From: Vibrio tasmaniensis 1F-187
GTDB lineage: Bacteria > Pseudomonadota > Gammaproteobacteria > Enterobacterales > Vibrionaceae
Direction of reading: 5' to 3'
DNA: 34,208 nt
Assembly: GCF_000272405.2 (NCBI RefSeq)
Contig: NZ_AJZM02000016.1
Location: forward strand, 1-34,208
Below, in pieces: positions 7,507 through 17,735 of this stretch. The stretch's first letter is position 1; each line of letters opens with the position of its first letter. Both the position numbers and the translations under genes were made by a program. The notes beneath the pieces were generated by a model. It was given only the letters and a program-made list of their open reading frames with translations, was not told where the DNA came from and did no database searches.

Positions 7507-9594
7507 TTACTTACCAGCTTCTTTTTCTGCTTTAACTTTTGCAATCACTTCGTCAGCAACGTTAGTTGGACATGGTGCGTATTGCGCGAATTCCATAGAG
7601 AATTGGCCACGACCAGAAGTGATAGTACGTAGGTGACCGATGTAGCCGAACATCTCAGAAAGAGGTACGTCAGCTTTAATACGAACACCAGTAACGCCAG
7701 CTTGTTGATCTTTGATCATGCCACGACGACGGTTAAGGTCACCGATAACATCACCAACGTGATCGTCTGGAGTGAACACGTCAACGTTCATGATAGGCTC
7801 AAGAAGTTGCGCGCCAGCTTTAGGCATAGATTGACGGAATGCGCCTTTCGCTGCGATTTCAAATGCGATAGCAGATGAATCGACTGCGTGGAAACCACCA
7901 TCGAAAAGTTCAACTTCAACGTCTAGCGTAGGGAAGCCAGCTAGTACGCCGTTATCCATCATGCCAGCAAAGCCTTTCTCAACTGCAGGCCAGAATTCTT
8001 TAGGAACGTTACCTCCCACAACTACTGAGTTGAACTTGAAGCCAGAACCTGCTTCACCTGGTTTGATACGGTAATCGATCTTACCGAATTGACCAGAACC
8101 ACCAGACTGTTTCTTATGCGTGTAGCTATCTTCAATTGCTTGAGTGATAGTTTCACGGTAAGCAACTTGAGGAGCACCAACTGTTAGGTCAACGCCGTAA
8201 GTACGCTTAAGGATATCTACCTTGATGTCTAGGTGAAGCTCACCCATACCTTTAAGGATAGTTTCGCCAGTTTCTTCGTCAGTCTCAACTTGGAAAGATG
8301 GATCTTCAGCAACCATTTTACCGATCGCGATACCCATTTTCTCAGAACCGCCTTTATCTTTTGGAGATACAGCGATAGAGATTACTGGAGTTGGGAAAAC
8401 CATTGGCTCAAGCGTTACTTGGTCTTTTGGATCACATAGAGTGTGACCAGTTTGAACGTTCTTCATACCAACGATCGCAATGATGTCACCAGCTTGTGCG
8501 CTAGTTAGTTCGTTACGGTCATCAGCTTGCATCTCAACCATACGGCCAACACGCTCAGTTTTACCTGTGAATGAGTTAAGGATCGTGTCACCTTTGTTCA
8601 ATTTACCAGAGTAAATACGAACGAAAGTTAGAGCACCGAAACGGTCATCCATGATTTTGAACGCAAGCGCTTTGAAAGTTTCTTCAGTAGAAACGATAGC
8701 GTGGTTGCCTGTTTCTTCGCCGTTCTCATCCATTAGAGGTTGAGGATCAACTTCAGTTGGAGAAGGTAGGTAATCTACTACAGCATCAAGGATAACTTGC
8801 ATGCCTTTGTTCTTGAACGCAGAACCACAGAACGTAGGGAAGAATGCGATATCACGAGTACCTTTACGGATACAACGTTTGATGTCTTCGATAGAAGGCT
8901 CTTCACCTTCCATGTAAGCTTCCATTAGGTCATCGTCTTGCTCTACAGCAGTTTCGATTAGCTCTTCACGGTATTGCTCAACGTCATCAACCATGTCCGC
9001 AGGAACATCAGTGATTTCGTAGTTTTCAGGAAGACCAGTGTCATCCCAAACGTATGCTTTACGGCTTAGAAGGTCTACAACACCCACGAATTCATCTTCG
9101 CGGCCGATTGGTAGAACCATAACTAGAGGAGTTGCACCTAGAACGTTTTTAACTTGGTCAACAACGTTGTAGAAATCTGCACCCATACGGTCTAGTTTGT
9201 TAACGAAGATCAGACGAGATACTTCTGATTCGTTAGCGTAGCGCCAGTTAGTTTCTGATTGTGGTTCAACACCACCAGAACCACAGAATACACCGATACC
9301 GCCATCAAGTACTTTAAGAGAACGGTATACTTCAACTGTGAAGTCAACGTGTCCAGGAGTATCGATAACGTTTAGACGGTGACCGTTCCAGAAACAGCTT
9401 ACAGCTGCTGATTGGATAGTAATTCCGCGCTCAGCTTCCTGTTCCATGAAGTCAGTAGTTGATTCGCCATCATGTACTTCACCAGTCTTGTGGATCTGAC
9501 CAGTTAGCTTAAGGATACGCTCAGTGGTAGTTGTTTTACCCGCATCAACGTGCGCGAAAATACCAATGTTTCTGTATTTCGATAAATCTGCCAT
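7507..9594 (-). CDS. fusA2: Elongation factor G, second copy (EF-G 2)
   Basis: This is a 695-residue translational GTPase of full EF-G length. The G1 motif AHVDAGKT lies near residues 14-21, the switch region holds RGITIQSA, G3 is DTPGH and G4 is NKLD. Domains II to V follow, with the domain IV region [13 protein letters not shown] and a C-terminal domain ending in a lysine-rich tail. EF-G drives ribosomal translocation and, with RRF, recycling. It sits next to radA, outside any ribosomal-protein operon, which fits the second EF-G of Vibrio (V. cholerae fusA-2) rather than the copy of the str operon. A terminator follows it. Whether it has specialised, for example in recycling, cannot be read here. 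All GTPase motifs are intact, so it is not a decayed copy. Confidence 0.93.
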   Translation of the reverse strand: MADLSKYRNIGIFAHVDAGKTTTTERILKLTGQIHKTGEVHDGESTTDFMEQEAERGITIQSAAVSCFWNGHRLNVIDTPGHVDFTVEVYRSLKVLDGGIGVFCGSGGVEPQSETNWRYANESEVSRLIFVNKLDRMGADFYNVVDQVKNVLGATPLVMVLPIGREDEFVGVVDLLSRKAYVWDDTGLPENYEITDVPADMVDDVEQYREELIETAVEQDDDLMEAYMEGEEPSIEDIKRCIRKGTRDIAFFPTFCGSAFKNKGMQVILDAVVDYLPSPTEVDPQPLMDENGEETGNHAIVSTEETFKALAFKIMDDRFGALTFVRIYSGKLNKGDTILNSFTGKTERVGRMVEMQADDRNELTSAQAGDIIAIVGMKNVQTGHTLCDPKDQVTLEPMVFPTPVISIAVSPKDKGGSEKMGIAIGKMVAEDPSFQVETDEETGETILKGMGELHLDIKVDILKRTYGVDLTVGAPQVAYRETITQAIEDSYTHKKQSGGSGQFGKIDYRIKPGEAGSGFKFNSVVVGGNVPKEFWPAVEKGFAGMMDNGVLAGFPTLDVEVELFDGGFHAVDSSAIAFEIAAKGAFRQSMPKAGAQLLEPIMNVDVFTPDDHVGDVIGDLNRRRGMIKDQQAGVTGVRIKADVPLSEMFGYIGHLRTITSGRGQFSMEFAQYAPCPTNVADEVIAKVKAEKEAGK

Positions 9595-9683
9595 TGTCTT
9601 ACTCTGTTAATAGGATATAAAATGCGCGCAGAGTATATCACAATCTGTGAGGACTGATAGCTTTGCATGCATTTGGGACTAAA

Positions 9684-9719
9684 AAACTTTGCCTTTTTCT
9701 AACATATAGAAAAAGGCAA
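9684..9719 (-). terminator. Terminator after radA
   Basis: TTGCCTTTTTCT (9689-9700) and AGAAAAAGGCAA (9708-9719) form a perfect 12-bp stem with a 7-nt loop. Read on the minus strand, it is followed by AGTTTTTT. It lies about 110 bp after the radA stop and before fusA2. A second dyad (TAACTTAAA/TTTAAGTTA, 9758-9787) lies between it and radA. Confidence 0.7.
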
Positions 9720-9828
9720 TCTGAAGAAACAATCTAAATGATTGTTAAGTTTAGTGCTAACTTAAAGCGAAAATAGCGTTTAAGTTAGACTGAATTTCTG
9801 CTGTATAGAGTAGCTGAAGTGAGCTCAA

Positions 9829-11208
9829 TTACAACTCATCAAAAGCATTAATTGCTTCCGATAATTTTTTCACACCGTGGATCTGCATTCCTGGAATGCC
9901 ACCTTTAGGCATGTTAGCCGCTGGTACAATGGCTCTCTTGAAGCCGTGTTTAAACGCCTCATTTAAGCGCTCTTGACCGCTCGGTACAGGTCGAATCTCA
10001 CCAGCAAGGCCTACTTCGCCAAAAACCACCACATCTTTTGGCAATGCGCGGTCTCTGAAACTCGAAAGTAAAGCCATTACCAATGCAAGATCAGCACTGG
10101 TTTCGGTTACTTTAACACCACCAACGACATTCACAAACACATCTTGGTCAGCCATTTGTAAGCCGCCGTGTTTATGCAGCACGGCTAGTAACAATGACAG
10201 TCGATTTTGCTCGAGACCAACAGCGACACGACGCGGGTTAGCCAGCTGCGAATAATCCACCAGCGCTTGGATTTCAACAAGGAGTGGACGCGTTCCTTCC
10301 CAAACTACCATCACTGAACTGCCTGAGGTTTCTTCTTCACCACGAGACAGAAAAATAGCCGATGGATTGCTAACTTCTTTTAGCCCTTGCCCTGTCATAG
10401 CAAACACACCTAGCTCATTCACTGCACCAAAACGGTTCTTGTGGCTGCGCAAGGTTCTAAAACGACTGTCCGTTCCGCCATCTAACAGCACCGAGCAGTC
10501 AATAATGTGTTCAAGTACTTTTGGTCCAGCTAAGGTACCGTCTTTAGTTACGTGTCCCACTAGGAATACGGCAACGTTGTTCTGTTTCGCATAGCGCGTT
10601 AATGCGGTTGCCGATTCGCGCACCTGAGCAACACTACCTGGAGACGATTGAACATCAGCGACATGCATAACTTGGATTGAATCGATAACCATGATCTTAG
10701 GCTGCTCTCTTTCTGCAACCTGACAGATTTTATCAACATTGGTTTCAGAGAGCATTTTGAGATGCTCTTTTGGTAACCCTAATCGAGATGCTCGCATCGC
10801 AACTTGTTGAAGAGATTCTTCGCCAGTGACATAAAGTGTCGGTAACTGGGAAGAAAGCTGACACATAGTCTGCAATAACAGCGTTGATTTACCGGCACCA
10901 GGGTTACCACCAATAAGAATCGCAGCGCCAGGTACAACACCACCACCAAGTACACGATCAAGCTCTTTGAAGCCACTACTAAAGCGCGGGACCTCTTGCA
11001 AGTCGATTTCCGATAGCGTTTGAACCGAAGATTCAGTTGCACCACCAGCGTAACCACTTAGTCGTTCATTGCGCGCGACCTGAGGTGAAGCGGCTAACCT
11101 AACTTCTGTAATCGTGTTCCAAGCACCACATGCATTGCACTGCCCTTGCCAACGTGGAAAGTCAGCACCACAGTCATTACACACATAAGCTCGCTTTGCC
11201 TTAGCCAT
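9829..11208 (-). CDS. radA: DNA repair protein RadA
   Basis: This 459-residue protein is RadA (Sms), a RecA-related hexameric ATPase that promotes branch migration during recombination. The N-terminal zinc finger uses Cys10, Cys13, Cys24 and Cys27. Walker A is GNPGAGKS at 101-108. The RadA-specific motif KNRFG is at 257-261, and the C-terminal Lon-protease-like domain runs from about 290 to the end. Length and order match the family. A GAGG ribosome site precedes the ATG. It is divergent from the PilZ gene, with about 160 bp between the starts. Downstream on the same strand is fusA2, separated by a terminator, so the two are probably not one operon. Confidence 0.96.
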   Translation of the reverse strand: MAKAKRAYVCNDCGADFPRWQGQCNACGAWNTITEVRLAASPQVARNERLSGYAGGATESSVQTLSEIDLQEVPRFSSGFKELDRVLGGGVVPGAAILIGGNPGAGKSTLLLQTMCQLSSQLPTLYVTGEESLQQVAMRASRLGLPKEHLKMLSETNVDKICQVAEREQPKIMVIDSIQVMHVADVQSSPGSVAQVRESATALTRYAKQNNVAVFLVGHVTKDGTLAGPKVLEHIIDCSVLLDGGTDSRFRTLRSHKNRFGAVNELGVFAMTGQGLKEVSNPSAIFLSRGEEETSGSSVMVVWEGTRPLLVEIQALVDYSQLANPRRVAVGLEQNRLSLLLAVLHKHGGLQMADQDVFVNVVGGVKVTETSADLALVMALLSSFRDRALPKDVVVFGEVGLAGEIRPVPSGQERLNEAFKHGFKRAIVPAANMPKGGIPGMQIHGVKKLSEAINAFDEL

Positions 11209-11369
11209 AAAACCTCAATAATTTGCTTAGTAACGGGTAAATGTTGCTATTTTGTGACCCCGTTGACCGTACAGGTGAAAATAAAAGTTGCAGTAGGGCC
11301 ACGAATACCTAAAGATCAAATACAACTCGTCGATAACAATAACGCACCATCCATTCTAACAAGAAAAGT

Positions 11370-13718
11370 ATGCAGCAATCTGAAATTCTATCTGTAGCAG
11401 AACGACTTATTCCGGCCTACCATGCCGAAGATTTCGAATTCCTTCTTTCTCAAATGACAGAAGGCGAATCACCGTCTCTAAAACTGCTCGTTAAAATGGA
11501 ACTGAATCGTATCATGGCTCCGTGCACAAAGAGCATTGATTTACGCGGGCGTATTGATAATGAATGTCATCAATTCACGCTAGACGAGCGTAAACATTGG
11601 CTTGATGACATAGCTTTGAACGCGTATCAACGTGGTACTAAAAAATTTAAAGGTTATACCGAGGGCGTGTGGGAGTTAGTGATGACACCTCGCATTCAAC
11701 CTCTTCGTAATATTGTTAAAACATCCTCTCAAGATGACCACGATATCACTAACGCTGATAGCCCCTATGAAGCAGAAGCCATTAACCTCGGTTACGATTT
11801 AAAACGCAAAGAAAACAGGCTCAAGATTAGCTCACAGGTTGAAATCACCACACCAAAAGGACAAAGCCTGCATGGTGTGACAGTTGATATTTCTCCGTCG
11901 GGTGCAAAGTTCAAGGTACCAAGGGCGTTTAAATACAACCTAGGGGAAATCATCAGTGTTAAATTCACTGAGCTTGTTGAAAAGTCACTAGAAGCCGATG
12001 TTAATGAGGCGGTTGAATTTCGTATTCTGGGTATTGATGAATCCTACGAGAACAATGCAGTTAAATTTTTAAGATGCATGAGAATCAGCGATACAACGAG
12101 TGTGGCTCGTTTACTCGATGAATCTCTAAATAGTGTCAGCAAGAAAACCAGCCATGAGAATCAAGATAGGCTCATTCGAACGCGAACTCGCGGTATTGAA
12201 CACACCTATCTAAAGTACACCTGTAATCTCCCTCTATTCTTCAGTGGTAGTGAGTTGAAGCTCGCGCTGCTCACGGATAACAATCATCCCCAATGGCAAT
12301 ACTGGCATGATGAGCGTAACCAACAGGCTCTGGGTACTTTGTTCAACGAACAACGTATGAACTTACTCGCTAAGCCTGGCGTGAAGGGAACCAGTAACGT
12401 TATCTACTCTTTTACCCATGAACATAAAAATAAGACCTTGTTCTACTCGATGATGCTGCCTGAAGCTTCTCGTGAAGAGAGGCAACTGTTCTGGCACATC
12501 GGCGGTAAACGTAAAAGTTGGAAGGCGTTCAAATTCTCGGTTTTCGAATTATCCGACTCTGAGCGACAAGCCTTAGCTGAGCATTCAGATACGCTTGCTC
12601 AAAGCTCAGCGCAACTGACTCATTGCGGTATCTTGCAAGAGATCGGTGATCACGAAAGTGCTGCCGATTATCTATTAAGTGAAAAACCACGCATTCCAAG
12701 CAGTGACCTTAATCGCTTTCGTCATCCGCGAACGGTGGTGGGGAACATTCAAAGTATCTACTTTGATTCCCAAAGTCGTCGTAAAGAACCGAGATATAGC
12801 TTTAAATCACCAATTCAACTCACATCACAAGATAGCCCAACAATAAACGGACACACTGTAGACATATCAAAACGTGGCCTAAGCATTACCCTTGAACACC
12901 CAATGGTACTCAAGATTGATGATCCGGTTGTGGTGAATTTCAATGAACTGCAACTCTATGATAAAAACTTGCCATTAAGCACAGTGCCTTACCATGTAAT
13001 TCGTGTAAGCCCGAACGGTTGCAATGTTCAATTGGTTATCACCGAGAATGCAAAAACAATGCGTACCATCGCCTTCCTCAATGGGCTTATCGATCAGAAC
13101 CAAAGTAAGCTAAATAAGAAGCAAGAAATACTGCCCACCGATTCACTGCTTAAATCACTGCACACTGTTTTGCTTAACAAAATGGTCAGTAATCCAATTT
13201 TCATTGATAAGCCGGGCTCAACGTTGCGTTGTAAGCTCATTGGTGTGAACTTCCCGCTGAACAAGCATCTAGCGTTACTCGCTAAACTTGGGCACAACCA
13301 AAAGTTTTCACTGGAACCGATTTTCAAAGGTCACTCTAATTCACTATTAGCTGAGCCACTGAAAAGAATTGAAGGTGCAGAGCCAAAACATCATGACGTA
13401 TACATTGCTGCGATAAAGTTTGGTAACAAGATTCAATCTGTACATACGAAGTTGGTGAAAGACTTTGCATCTACGAAAGAACGTATTTCGTTCATCAAGA
13501 AGGCGCAAGATCTGGGTGATGTGTATGTACTGCGAGTCACAACCGCCCCTATCTTTAATCCATTAACCAGTTTGTTCCAATCAGACTTAGCCGAGCTTTC
13601 TCGCATCAGTATGCACCAAGCGAAGAAGTTAGAGAGTGAGGTCACCGCTTTTATTGGTTATGGTGAGATAGAAGACATTACCGATGAAGTATTGATTCGA
13701 TTGGAACTCTCGCACTAA
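11370..13718 (+). CDS. plzC: Two-PilZ-domain c-di-GMP-binding protein (PlzC-like)
   Basis: This is a large 782-residue cytoplasmic protein with two copies of the bipartite PilZ signature. The first is RKENR at residues 146-150 with DISPSG at 173-178. The second is RKEPR at 471-475 with DISKRG at 498-503. Each fits RxxxR plus D/NxSxxG, so both could bind c-di-GMP. The flanking regions (1-140, 240-460 and 560-782) show no domain I recognise, and there is no membrane segment. The position between radA and serB matches V. cholerae VC2344, which I recall as plzC; the symbol rests on that synteny. The gene is single, with a terminator after it shared with serB. The output of the protein is unknown. 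Confidence 0.85.
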   Translation: MQQSEILSVAERLIPAYHAEDFEFLLSQMTEGESPSLKLLVKMELNRIMAPCTKSIDLRGRIDNECHQFTLDERKHWLDDIALNAYQRGTKKFKGYTEGVWELVMTPRIQPLRNIVKTSSQDDHDITNADSPYEAEAINLGYDLKRKENRLKISSQVEITTPKGQSLHGVTVDISPSGAKFKVPRAFKYNLGEIISVKFTELVEKSLEADVNEAVEFRILGIDESYENNAVKFLRCMRISDTTSVARLLDESLNSVSKKTSHENQDRLIRTRTRGIEHTYLKYTCNLPLFFSGSELKLALLTDNNHPQWQYWHDERNQQALGTLFNEQRMNLLAKPGVKGTSNVIYSFTHEHKNKTLFYSMMLPEASREERQLFWHIGGKRKSWKAFKFSVFELSDSERQALAEHSDTLAQSSAQLTHCGILQEIGDHESAADYLLSEKPRIPSSDLNRFRHPRTVVGNIQSIYFDSQSRRKEPRYSFKSPIQLTSQDSPTINGHTVDISKRGLSITLEHPMVLKIDDPVVVNFNELQLYDKNLPLSTVPYHVIRVSPNGCNVQLVITENAKTMRTIAFLNGLIDQNQSKLNKKQEILPTDSLLKSLHTVLLNKMVSNPIFIDKPGSTLRCKLIGVNFPLNKHLALLAKLGHNQKFSLEPIFKGHSNSLLAEPLKRIEGAEPKHHDVYIAAIKFGNKIQSVHTKLVKDFASTKERISFIKKAQDLGDVYVLRVTTAPIFNPLTSLFQSDLAELSRISMHQAKKLESEVTAFIGYGEIEDITDEVLIRLELSH

Positions 13719-13768
13719 ATAGCCAGATCAACTTACCGGTTTGTCGACTTATCGGATTTAAAAGTAGA

Positions 13769-13795
13769 AAAAGCAGGCTTATCGCCTGCTTTTTT
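13769..13795. terminator. Bidirectional terminator, plzC / serB
   Basis: AAAAGCAGGC (13769-13778) pairs with GCCTGCTTTT (13784-13793) around a 5-nt loop, and T residues are present on both strands. It lies between two convergent genes. Confidence 0.9.
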
Positions 13796-13840
13796 GTGTC
13801 CGTTGTAAATGCGCTTTTGTTTAGCGTTTGACGAATATGA

Positions 13841-14821
13841 CTAAGGCTTCGCTTGCCAGCTGATTTTTTGCTGCTTAGCTAATACACCTGACAAGATACA
13901 AAGCACCCCACCTAAGCCAGCATAACGCACAGCAGTTTGAGCTTGTTGTTCAACTTTCGGTTTTGCATGGTAAGCAATCCCTAAACCGGCAGAACCCATC
14001 ATAACCAAGTCATTGGCACCATCACCCACGGCAACGGTGTTATGCAGTTCCAGTTCATACTCTTCAGCAAGTTCTACCAAGATATCCGCTTTGGTCTGTG
14101 CGGAAACAACATCGCCTAATACTTCACCCGTCAATTTACCATTGACGATCTCTAGCGTGTTTGACTGAGCGTGGTCAAGATCAAGCGTATCTTTCAGGTA
14201 GTCTGAGAAATAAGTAAAACCACCCGATGCAATCGCCGTCTTCCAGCCAAGTTTATTCAGAGTATTCACTAGCTCAACCAAGTCTGGCATGAATGGTAAT
14301 GACTGGCGCACTTGCTCCAGTATCGACTCATCCGCACCTTTCAGTGCCCCAACGCGTTGGCGTAGGCTCTGTTCAAAGTCGAGCTCGCCTTGCATCGCAC
14401 GCTCTGTGATTTCAGAAACTAACTCTCCGACTCCTGCGAGCTTTGCTATCTCATCGATGCATTCAATTTGAATTGCTGTGGAGTCCATATCCATCACGAT
14501 CAAACCTGGCTTAGATAAGTCTGGGACCTCGCTAAGGCAAGCATAATCAAGCTTCAGTGCTTGTAAAATTTCTTCGTGTGCCGGGGTTAAGTTCCCTGAC
14601 ATCAGCGCCACTTCGTAATGTCCCACCTTCCACGTATTGAGGATGGTGTTGTAGGTACCAGTGAAAAAGTCGATGTCATCAAATGATTGTGGAGATAAGT
14701 ACTCACCGAACACAATCCAATTGGCTTTAGATTTTGCGAGTTGAGAAGCGAAACGTGTCTCGGGGAGTCGGGTTAATAATGTCGTATGCCTTTTAATCGG
14801 CAGATATTTCTGAGCGTCCAT
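13841..14821 (-). CDS. serB: Phosphoserine phosphatase SerB
   Basis: This 326-residue HAD-superfamily enzyme dephosphorylates O-phosphoserine, the last step of serine synthesis. The catalytic motif DMDST is at residues 111-115 (Asp111 the nucleophile, Asp113 the acid/base). Motif II lies in IASGGFTYF, and the GDGANDL motif carries the metal-binding aspartates. An N-terminal region of about 100 residues precedes the HAD domain, as in E. coli SerB (322 residues). An AGGA ribosome site lies upstream of the ATG. It is divergent from smp, an arrangement shared with enteric bacteria. Confidence 0.96.
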   Translation of the reverse strand: MDAQKYLPIKRHTTLLTRLPETRFASQLAKSKANWIVFGEYLSPQSFDDIDFFTGTYNTILNTWKVGHYEVALMSGNLTPAHEEILQALKLDYACLSEVPDLSKPGLIVMDMDSTAIQIECIDEIAKLAGVGELVSEITERAMQGELDFEQSLRQRVGALKGADESILEQVRQSLPFMPDLVELVNTLNKLGWKTAIASGGFTYFSDYLKDTLDLDHAQSNTLEIVNGKLTGEVLGDVVSAQTKADILVELAEEYELELHNTVAVGDGANDLVMMGSAGLGIAYHAKPKVEQQAQTAVRYAGLGGVLCILSGVLAKQQKISWQAKP

Positions 14822-14930
14822 GTGTATGATTCCTAATTAACTATGCTAAACGTTAACCTATTGCAATTTGAAAACGCAAGTCTCAATATGTCTTAATCAT
14901 AACATTTGTTTATTTCAGGCTTCGTGAAAC

Positions 14931-15542
14931 ATGAATGAATCATTGTTCTCAATACGTAACGCTTTACGAGTACTAGCCCTAATTCTGTTGGCTGCTATGT
15001 TCGTGGTAACCATTAAAAACACAGTAGTGATCAGTAAAGGTAATGAGAAGATCCAAGCAAAACAGTTGGAAACGCTGACCAAACTACTGATCTCACAGGC
15101 ATCACTTTCAGCCAGTAAGATGATCACTCAGCAAGACCAAGAGCGCCTGCTAGAGCTCACTAACCAACTCTCTCAGGATCGATTGGTATTTGATACCACC
15201 ATCTACGATGCAGAAGGGATCCGACTGGCTTCGAGTGAAAAAGCGCTCTCGGTACGCGAGGTTCTTGGCTTAGACACACCTCTTTCAACGGCAAGTATCG
15301 GCAGGCAGCAACTCGTTGAACCTATTTACTCTCCAGAGAGTACGATCATTGGCTTTATCCGCGTGACTTTTGAGACAGGAAAAATGACAGCTATTTCTGA
15401 TCATCACTACCGTAAGAGCGATCGCTACATGATCGGTATGGTCTTAATGGGATTTGTCAGTGGCGTGTTGTTCATCATGCTTATTCGTAAAAGAAAGGCT
15501 AAGTCTGGGGAAAACTGGCTGCTTAAAAATGTCAGCTCTTAA
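14931..15542 (+). CDS. smp: Smp/YtjB (AhpA-type) membrane protein
   Basis: This 203-residue protein has two membrane segments, at about residues 13-33 and 168-184, with a periplasmic loop between them. It fits the SMP/YtjB family encoded beside serB in enterics and vibrios. The loop contains conserved-looking stretches (FDTTIYDAEGIRLASSE and LVEPIYSP.TIIGFIRVTFE) reminiscent of a periplasmic sensor domain. No catalytic residues are evident. The ribosome site is weak. The gene shares a promoter gap of about 110 bp with serB and ends at a terminator shared with deoD. Its molecular role is not established. Confidence 0.85.
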   Translation: MNESLFSIRNALRVLALILLAAMFVVTIKNTVVISKGNEKIQAKQLETLTKLLISQASLSASKMITQQDQERLLELTNQLSQDRLVFDTTIYDAEGIRLASSEKALSVREVLGLDTPLSTASIGRQQLVEPIYSPESTIIGFIRVTFETGKMTAISDHHYRKSDRYMIGMVLMGFVSGVLFIMLIRKRKAKSGENWLLKNVSS

Positions 15543-15566
15543 CAGCTTAGTTTAACAAATTCAATA

Positions 15567-15601
15567 AAAAGCCCCGAAGCTCAGGCAGCAACGGGGCTTT
15601 T
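15567..15601. terminator. Bidirectional terminator, smp / deoD
   Basis: AAAAGCCCCG (15567-15576) pairs with CGGGGCTTTT (15592-15601) around a 15-nt loop. It lies between the convergent smp gene and deo operon. Confidence 0.88.
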
Positions 15602-15655
15602 GTTATCTATTAAACTTTGCGGTATCTATTAAGCTTTTTGAAATCTATTAGCTGA

Positions 15656-16375
15656 TTAGTCTTGGTCACCAAGCAGCACAGAGTCGAGTGCGATAACCAT
15701 CATGTCGTTGAAAGTCGTTTGACGTTCATCTGATGTGGTTTGCTCACCAGTTTTGATGTGATCAGAAACAGTACAAATAGTCAGAGCTTTTGCGCCGTAT
15801 TCAGCACATACACCATAGATACCCGCCGCTTCCATCTCTACGCCGACAATGCCGTACTTGTCCATGACTTCGAACATTTCAGGATCTGGCGTGTAGAACA
15901 ACTCAGCCGAGAATAGGTTGCCAACCTTTACGTCTACACCACGCGCTTTGGCTGCATCTTCTGCCGCACGCACCATTTTGTAATCCGCAATAGCCGCGAA
16001 GTCATGACCTTTAAAGCGAATACGATTCACTTTTGAGTCGGTACACGCACCCATGCCGATAACCACATCGCGTACTTTGATATCTTCGCTCACTGCACCA
16101 CAACTGCCGACACGAATGATCTTTTTCACACCAAAGTCTTTGATCAGCTCAGTCGCGTAAATAGAACAAGATGGAATGCCCATACCATGTCCCATTACCG
16201 AAACCTTACGGCCTTTGTAAGTACCCGTGTAACCAAACATGTTACGAACATCGCACACTTGAACCACTTCTTCTAAGAAGGTTTCAGCGATGTATTTTGC
16301 ACGTAACGGATCGCCGGGCATTAGAACTACGTCAGCGAAATCACCCATTTCAGCATTAATATGTGGAGTAGCCAT
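15656..16375 (-). CDS. deoD: Purine nucleoside phosphorylase DeoD
   Basis: This 239-residue, hexameric-type enzyme phosphorolyses purine (deoxy)nucleosides to base and (deoxy)ribose 1-phosphate. The start is the ATG at 16373-16375, giving [15 protein letters not shown] as in known DeoD proteins, with AAGGAT upstream; an open frame 7 codons longer is not used. Visible motifs are [13 protein letters not shown] near the start (phosphate binding), RVGSCGAV, the substrate-binding VEMEAAG and the catalytic Asp in VSDHIKTGE. It is the last gene of deoCABD. A complete terminator-like hairpin lies between deoB and this gene, so expression may be lower than that of the upstream genes. Confidence 0.96.
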   Translation of the reverse strand: MATPHINAEMGDFADVVLMPGDPLRAKYIAETFLEEVVQVCDVRNMFGYTGTYKGRKVSVMGHGMGIPSCSIYATELIKDFGVKKIIRVGSCGAVSEDIKVRDVVIGMGACTDSKVNRIRFKGHDFAAIADYKMVRAAEDAAKARGVDVKVGNLFSAELFYTPDPEMFEVMDKYGIVGVEMEAAGIYGVCAEYGAKALTICTVSDHIKTGEQTTSDERQTTFNDMMVIALDSVLLGDQD

Positions 16376-16399
16376 TGAAAATATCCTTAATCTCAAAAC

Positions 16400-16429
16400 A
16401 AAAAAAAGAGAGAGGTTCCCCTCTCTCTT
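16400..16429 (-). terminator. Terminator-like hairpin between deoB and deoD
   Basis: On the minus strand AGAGAGAGG and CCTCTCTCT form a perfect 9-bp stem with loop GGAA, followed by eight T residues. It starts 10 bp after the deoB stop and ends 25 bp before the deoD ATG. It meets the usual pattern of an intrinsic terminator but lies inside the operon. Confidence 0.8.
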
Positions 16430-16438
16430 CGTTAACTA

Positions 16439-17659
16439 TTATAGAAAGCTTGTACCGTGTCCCATTGGCGATGTGCCAAAGTAAGACGCTAAGCTTTGAC
16501 CGATATCAGCGAAGGTATCGCGACGGCCTAGAGAGCCAGCAGGAACCTTGTTTCCGTAAACAATCACAGGGATATGTTCACGAGTATGGTCAGTACCTGG
16601 CCATGTCGGATCACAACCGTGGTCAGCAGTTAAGATAAGTACATCATCTTCTTTCATCATATCGATGATTTCATTGATACGGCCATCGAAGTACTCAAGT
16701 GCCGCTGCGTAACCTGCAACATCACGGCGGTGGCCGTAAGCTGAGTCGAAATCAACGAAGTTAGTGAACACGATAGTGTTGTCGCCCGCTTCAGTGATCG
16801 CTTCTTTAGTTGCTTCAAATAGCGCAGGAATACCTGTTGCTTTCGTTTTCTGAGTAATACCACAACCTGCGTAGATATCAGAGATCTTACCGATTGAGTG
16901 AACGTTACCGCCCTTCTCATCAACCAACTTCTGAAGAACTGTCGCCGCTGGCGGCTCAACAGAAAGGTCACGACGGTTACCAGTACGTTCGAACTGACCT
17001 TTACCTGGGCCAATGAACGGACGCGCAATAACACGGCCGATGTTGTAGTCTTCTAGCTCTTCACGAGCAATCTGACAAAGGTCTAATAAGTTCTGTAGAC
17101 CGAATGTCTCTTCATGACATGCGATTTGGAAAACAGAGTCTGCTGAAGTGTAGAAGATTGGCAAGCCACTCTTCATGTGTTCTTCACCCAGGTTATCTAG
17201 GATTTCTGTACCCGATGAGTGGCAGTTACCTAAGAAGCCAGATAGACCTGCACGCTCAAGGATGCGGTCAGTCAGTTCTTTTGGAAAGCTGTTTTCTTTG
17301 TCGGTGAAGTAGCCCCAGTCAAACAATACCGGTACACCTGCGATTTCCCAGTGACCTGATGGCGTGTCTTTACCAGAAGACAGCTCAGCAGCGTGACCGT
17401 ACGCGCCAATGATCTCAGCGTCTGCGTCCATACCAGGAGCAAAGCGACCTGTAGACTCTTTGTGAGCCATAGCTAAACCTAGCTTAGACAGGTTTGGCAG
17501 CGTTAGTGGACCTTTACGATCCGCATTGTCTGCAAGACCTTGCTCACAATGGTCAGCAATGTGACCCATAGTGTCTGAACCTACATCACCGAATGTGTCC
17601 GCATCTGCTGTTTCGCCGATACCGAATGAATCTAAAACTAAAATAAATGCTCTTTTCAT
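16439..17659 (-). CDS. deoB: Phosphopentomutase DeoB
   Basis: This 406-residue metalloenzyme of the alkaline-phosphatase superfamily interconverts (deoxy)ribose 1- and 5-phosphate. I start at the ATG at 17657-17659 ([15 protein letters not shown]), as in the family, with GGTGAAG upstream; an in-frame extension of 18 codons is not supported. The metal-binding Asp lies in VLDSFGIGE, the catalytic Thr in KDTPSGHWE (97-105), and further metal ligands in the C-terminal [15 protein letters not shown] segment. It is third in the deo operon. A perfect 11-bp hairpin precedes it and a terminator-like hairpin follows it. Confidence 0.96.
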   Translation of the reverse strand: MKRAFILVLDSFGIGETADADTFGDVGSDTMGHIADHCEQGLADNADRKGPLTLPNLSKLGLAMAHKESTGRFAPGMDADAEIIGAYGHAAELSSGKDTPSGHWEIAGVPVLFDWGYFTDKENSFPKELTDRILERAGLSGFLGNCHSSGTEILDNLGEEHMKSGLPIFYTSADSVFQIACHEETFGLQNLLDLCQIAREELEDYNIGRVIARPFIGPGKGQFERTGNRRDLSVEPPAATVLQKLVDEKGGNVHSIGKISDIYAGCGITQKTKATGIPALFEATKEAITEAGDNTIVFTNFVDFDSAYGHRRDVAGYAAALEYFDGRINEIIDMMKEDDVLILTADHGCDPTWPGTDHTREHIPVIVYGNKVPAGSLGRRDTFADIGQSLASYFGTSPMGHGTSFL

Positions 17660-17700
17660 TTTCTTCACCAACTTATTGCTCTTTGCACCAGAACTCTGTT

Positions 17701-17727
17701 TATCGGCATACACAAGGTATGCCGATA
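17701..17727 (-). repeat. Stem-loop between deoA and deoB
   Basis: TATCGGCATAC (17701-17711) and GTATGCCGATA (17717-17727) are perfect 11-bp arms around a 5-nt loop. No T tract follows in the direction of transcription, so this is more likely an mRNA processing or stability element than a terminator. Confidence 0.8.
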
Positions 17728-17735
17728 CCTGTTAT

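Noticed and set aside
10779..11057. Open frame of 92 codons opposite in phase within radA
   Set aside because: It is a shadow of radA, with no independent start signal or protein similarity.
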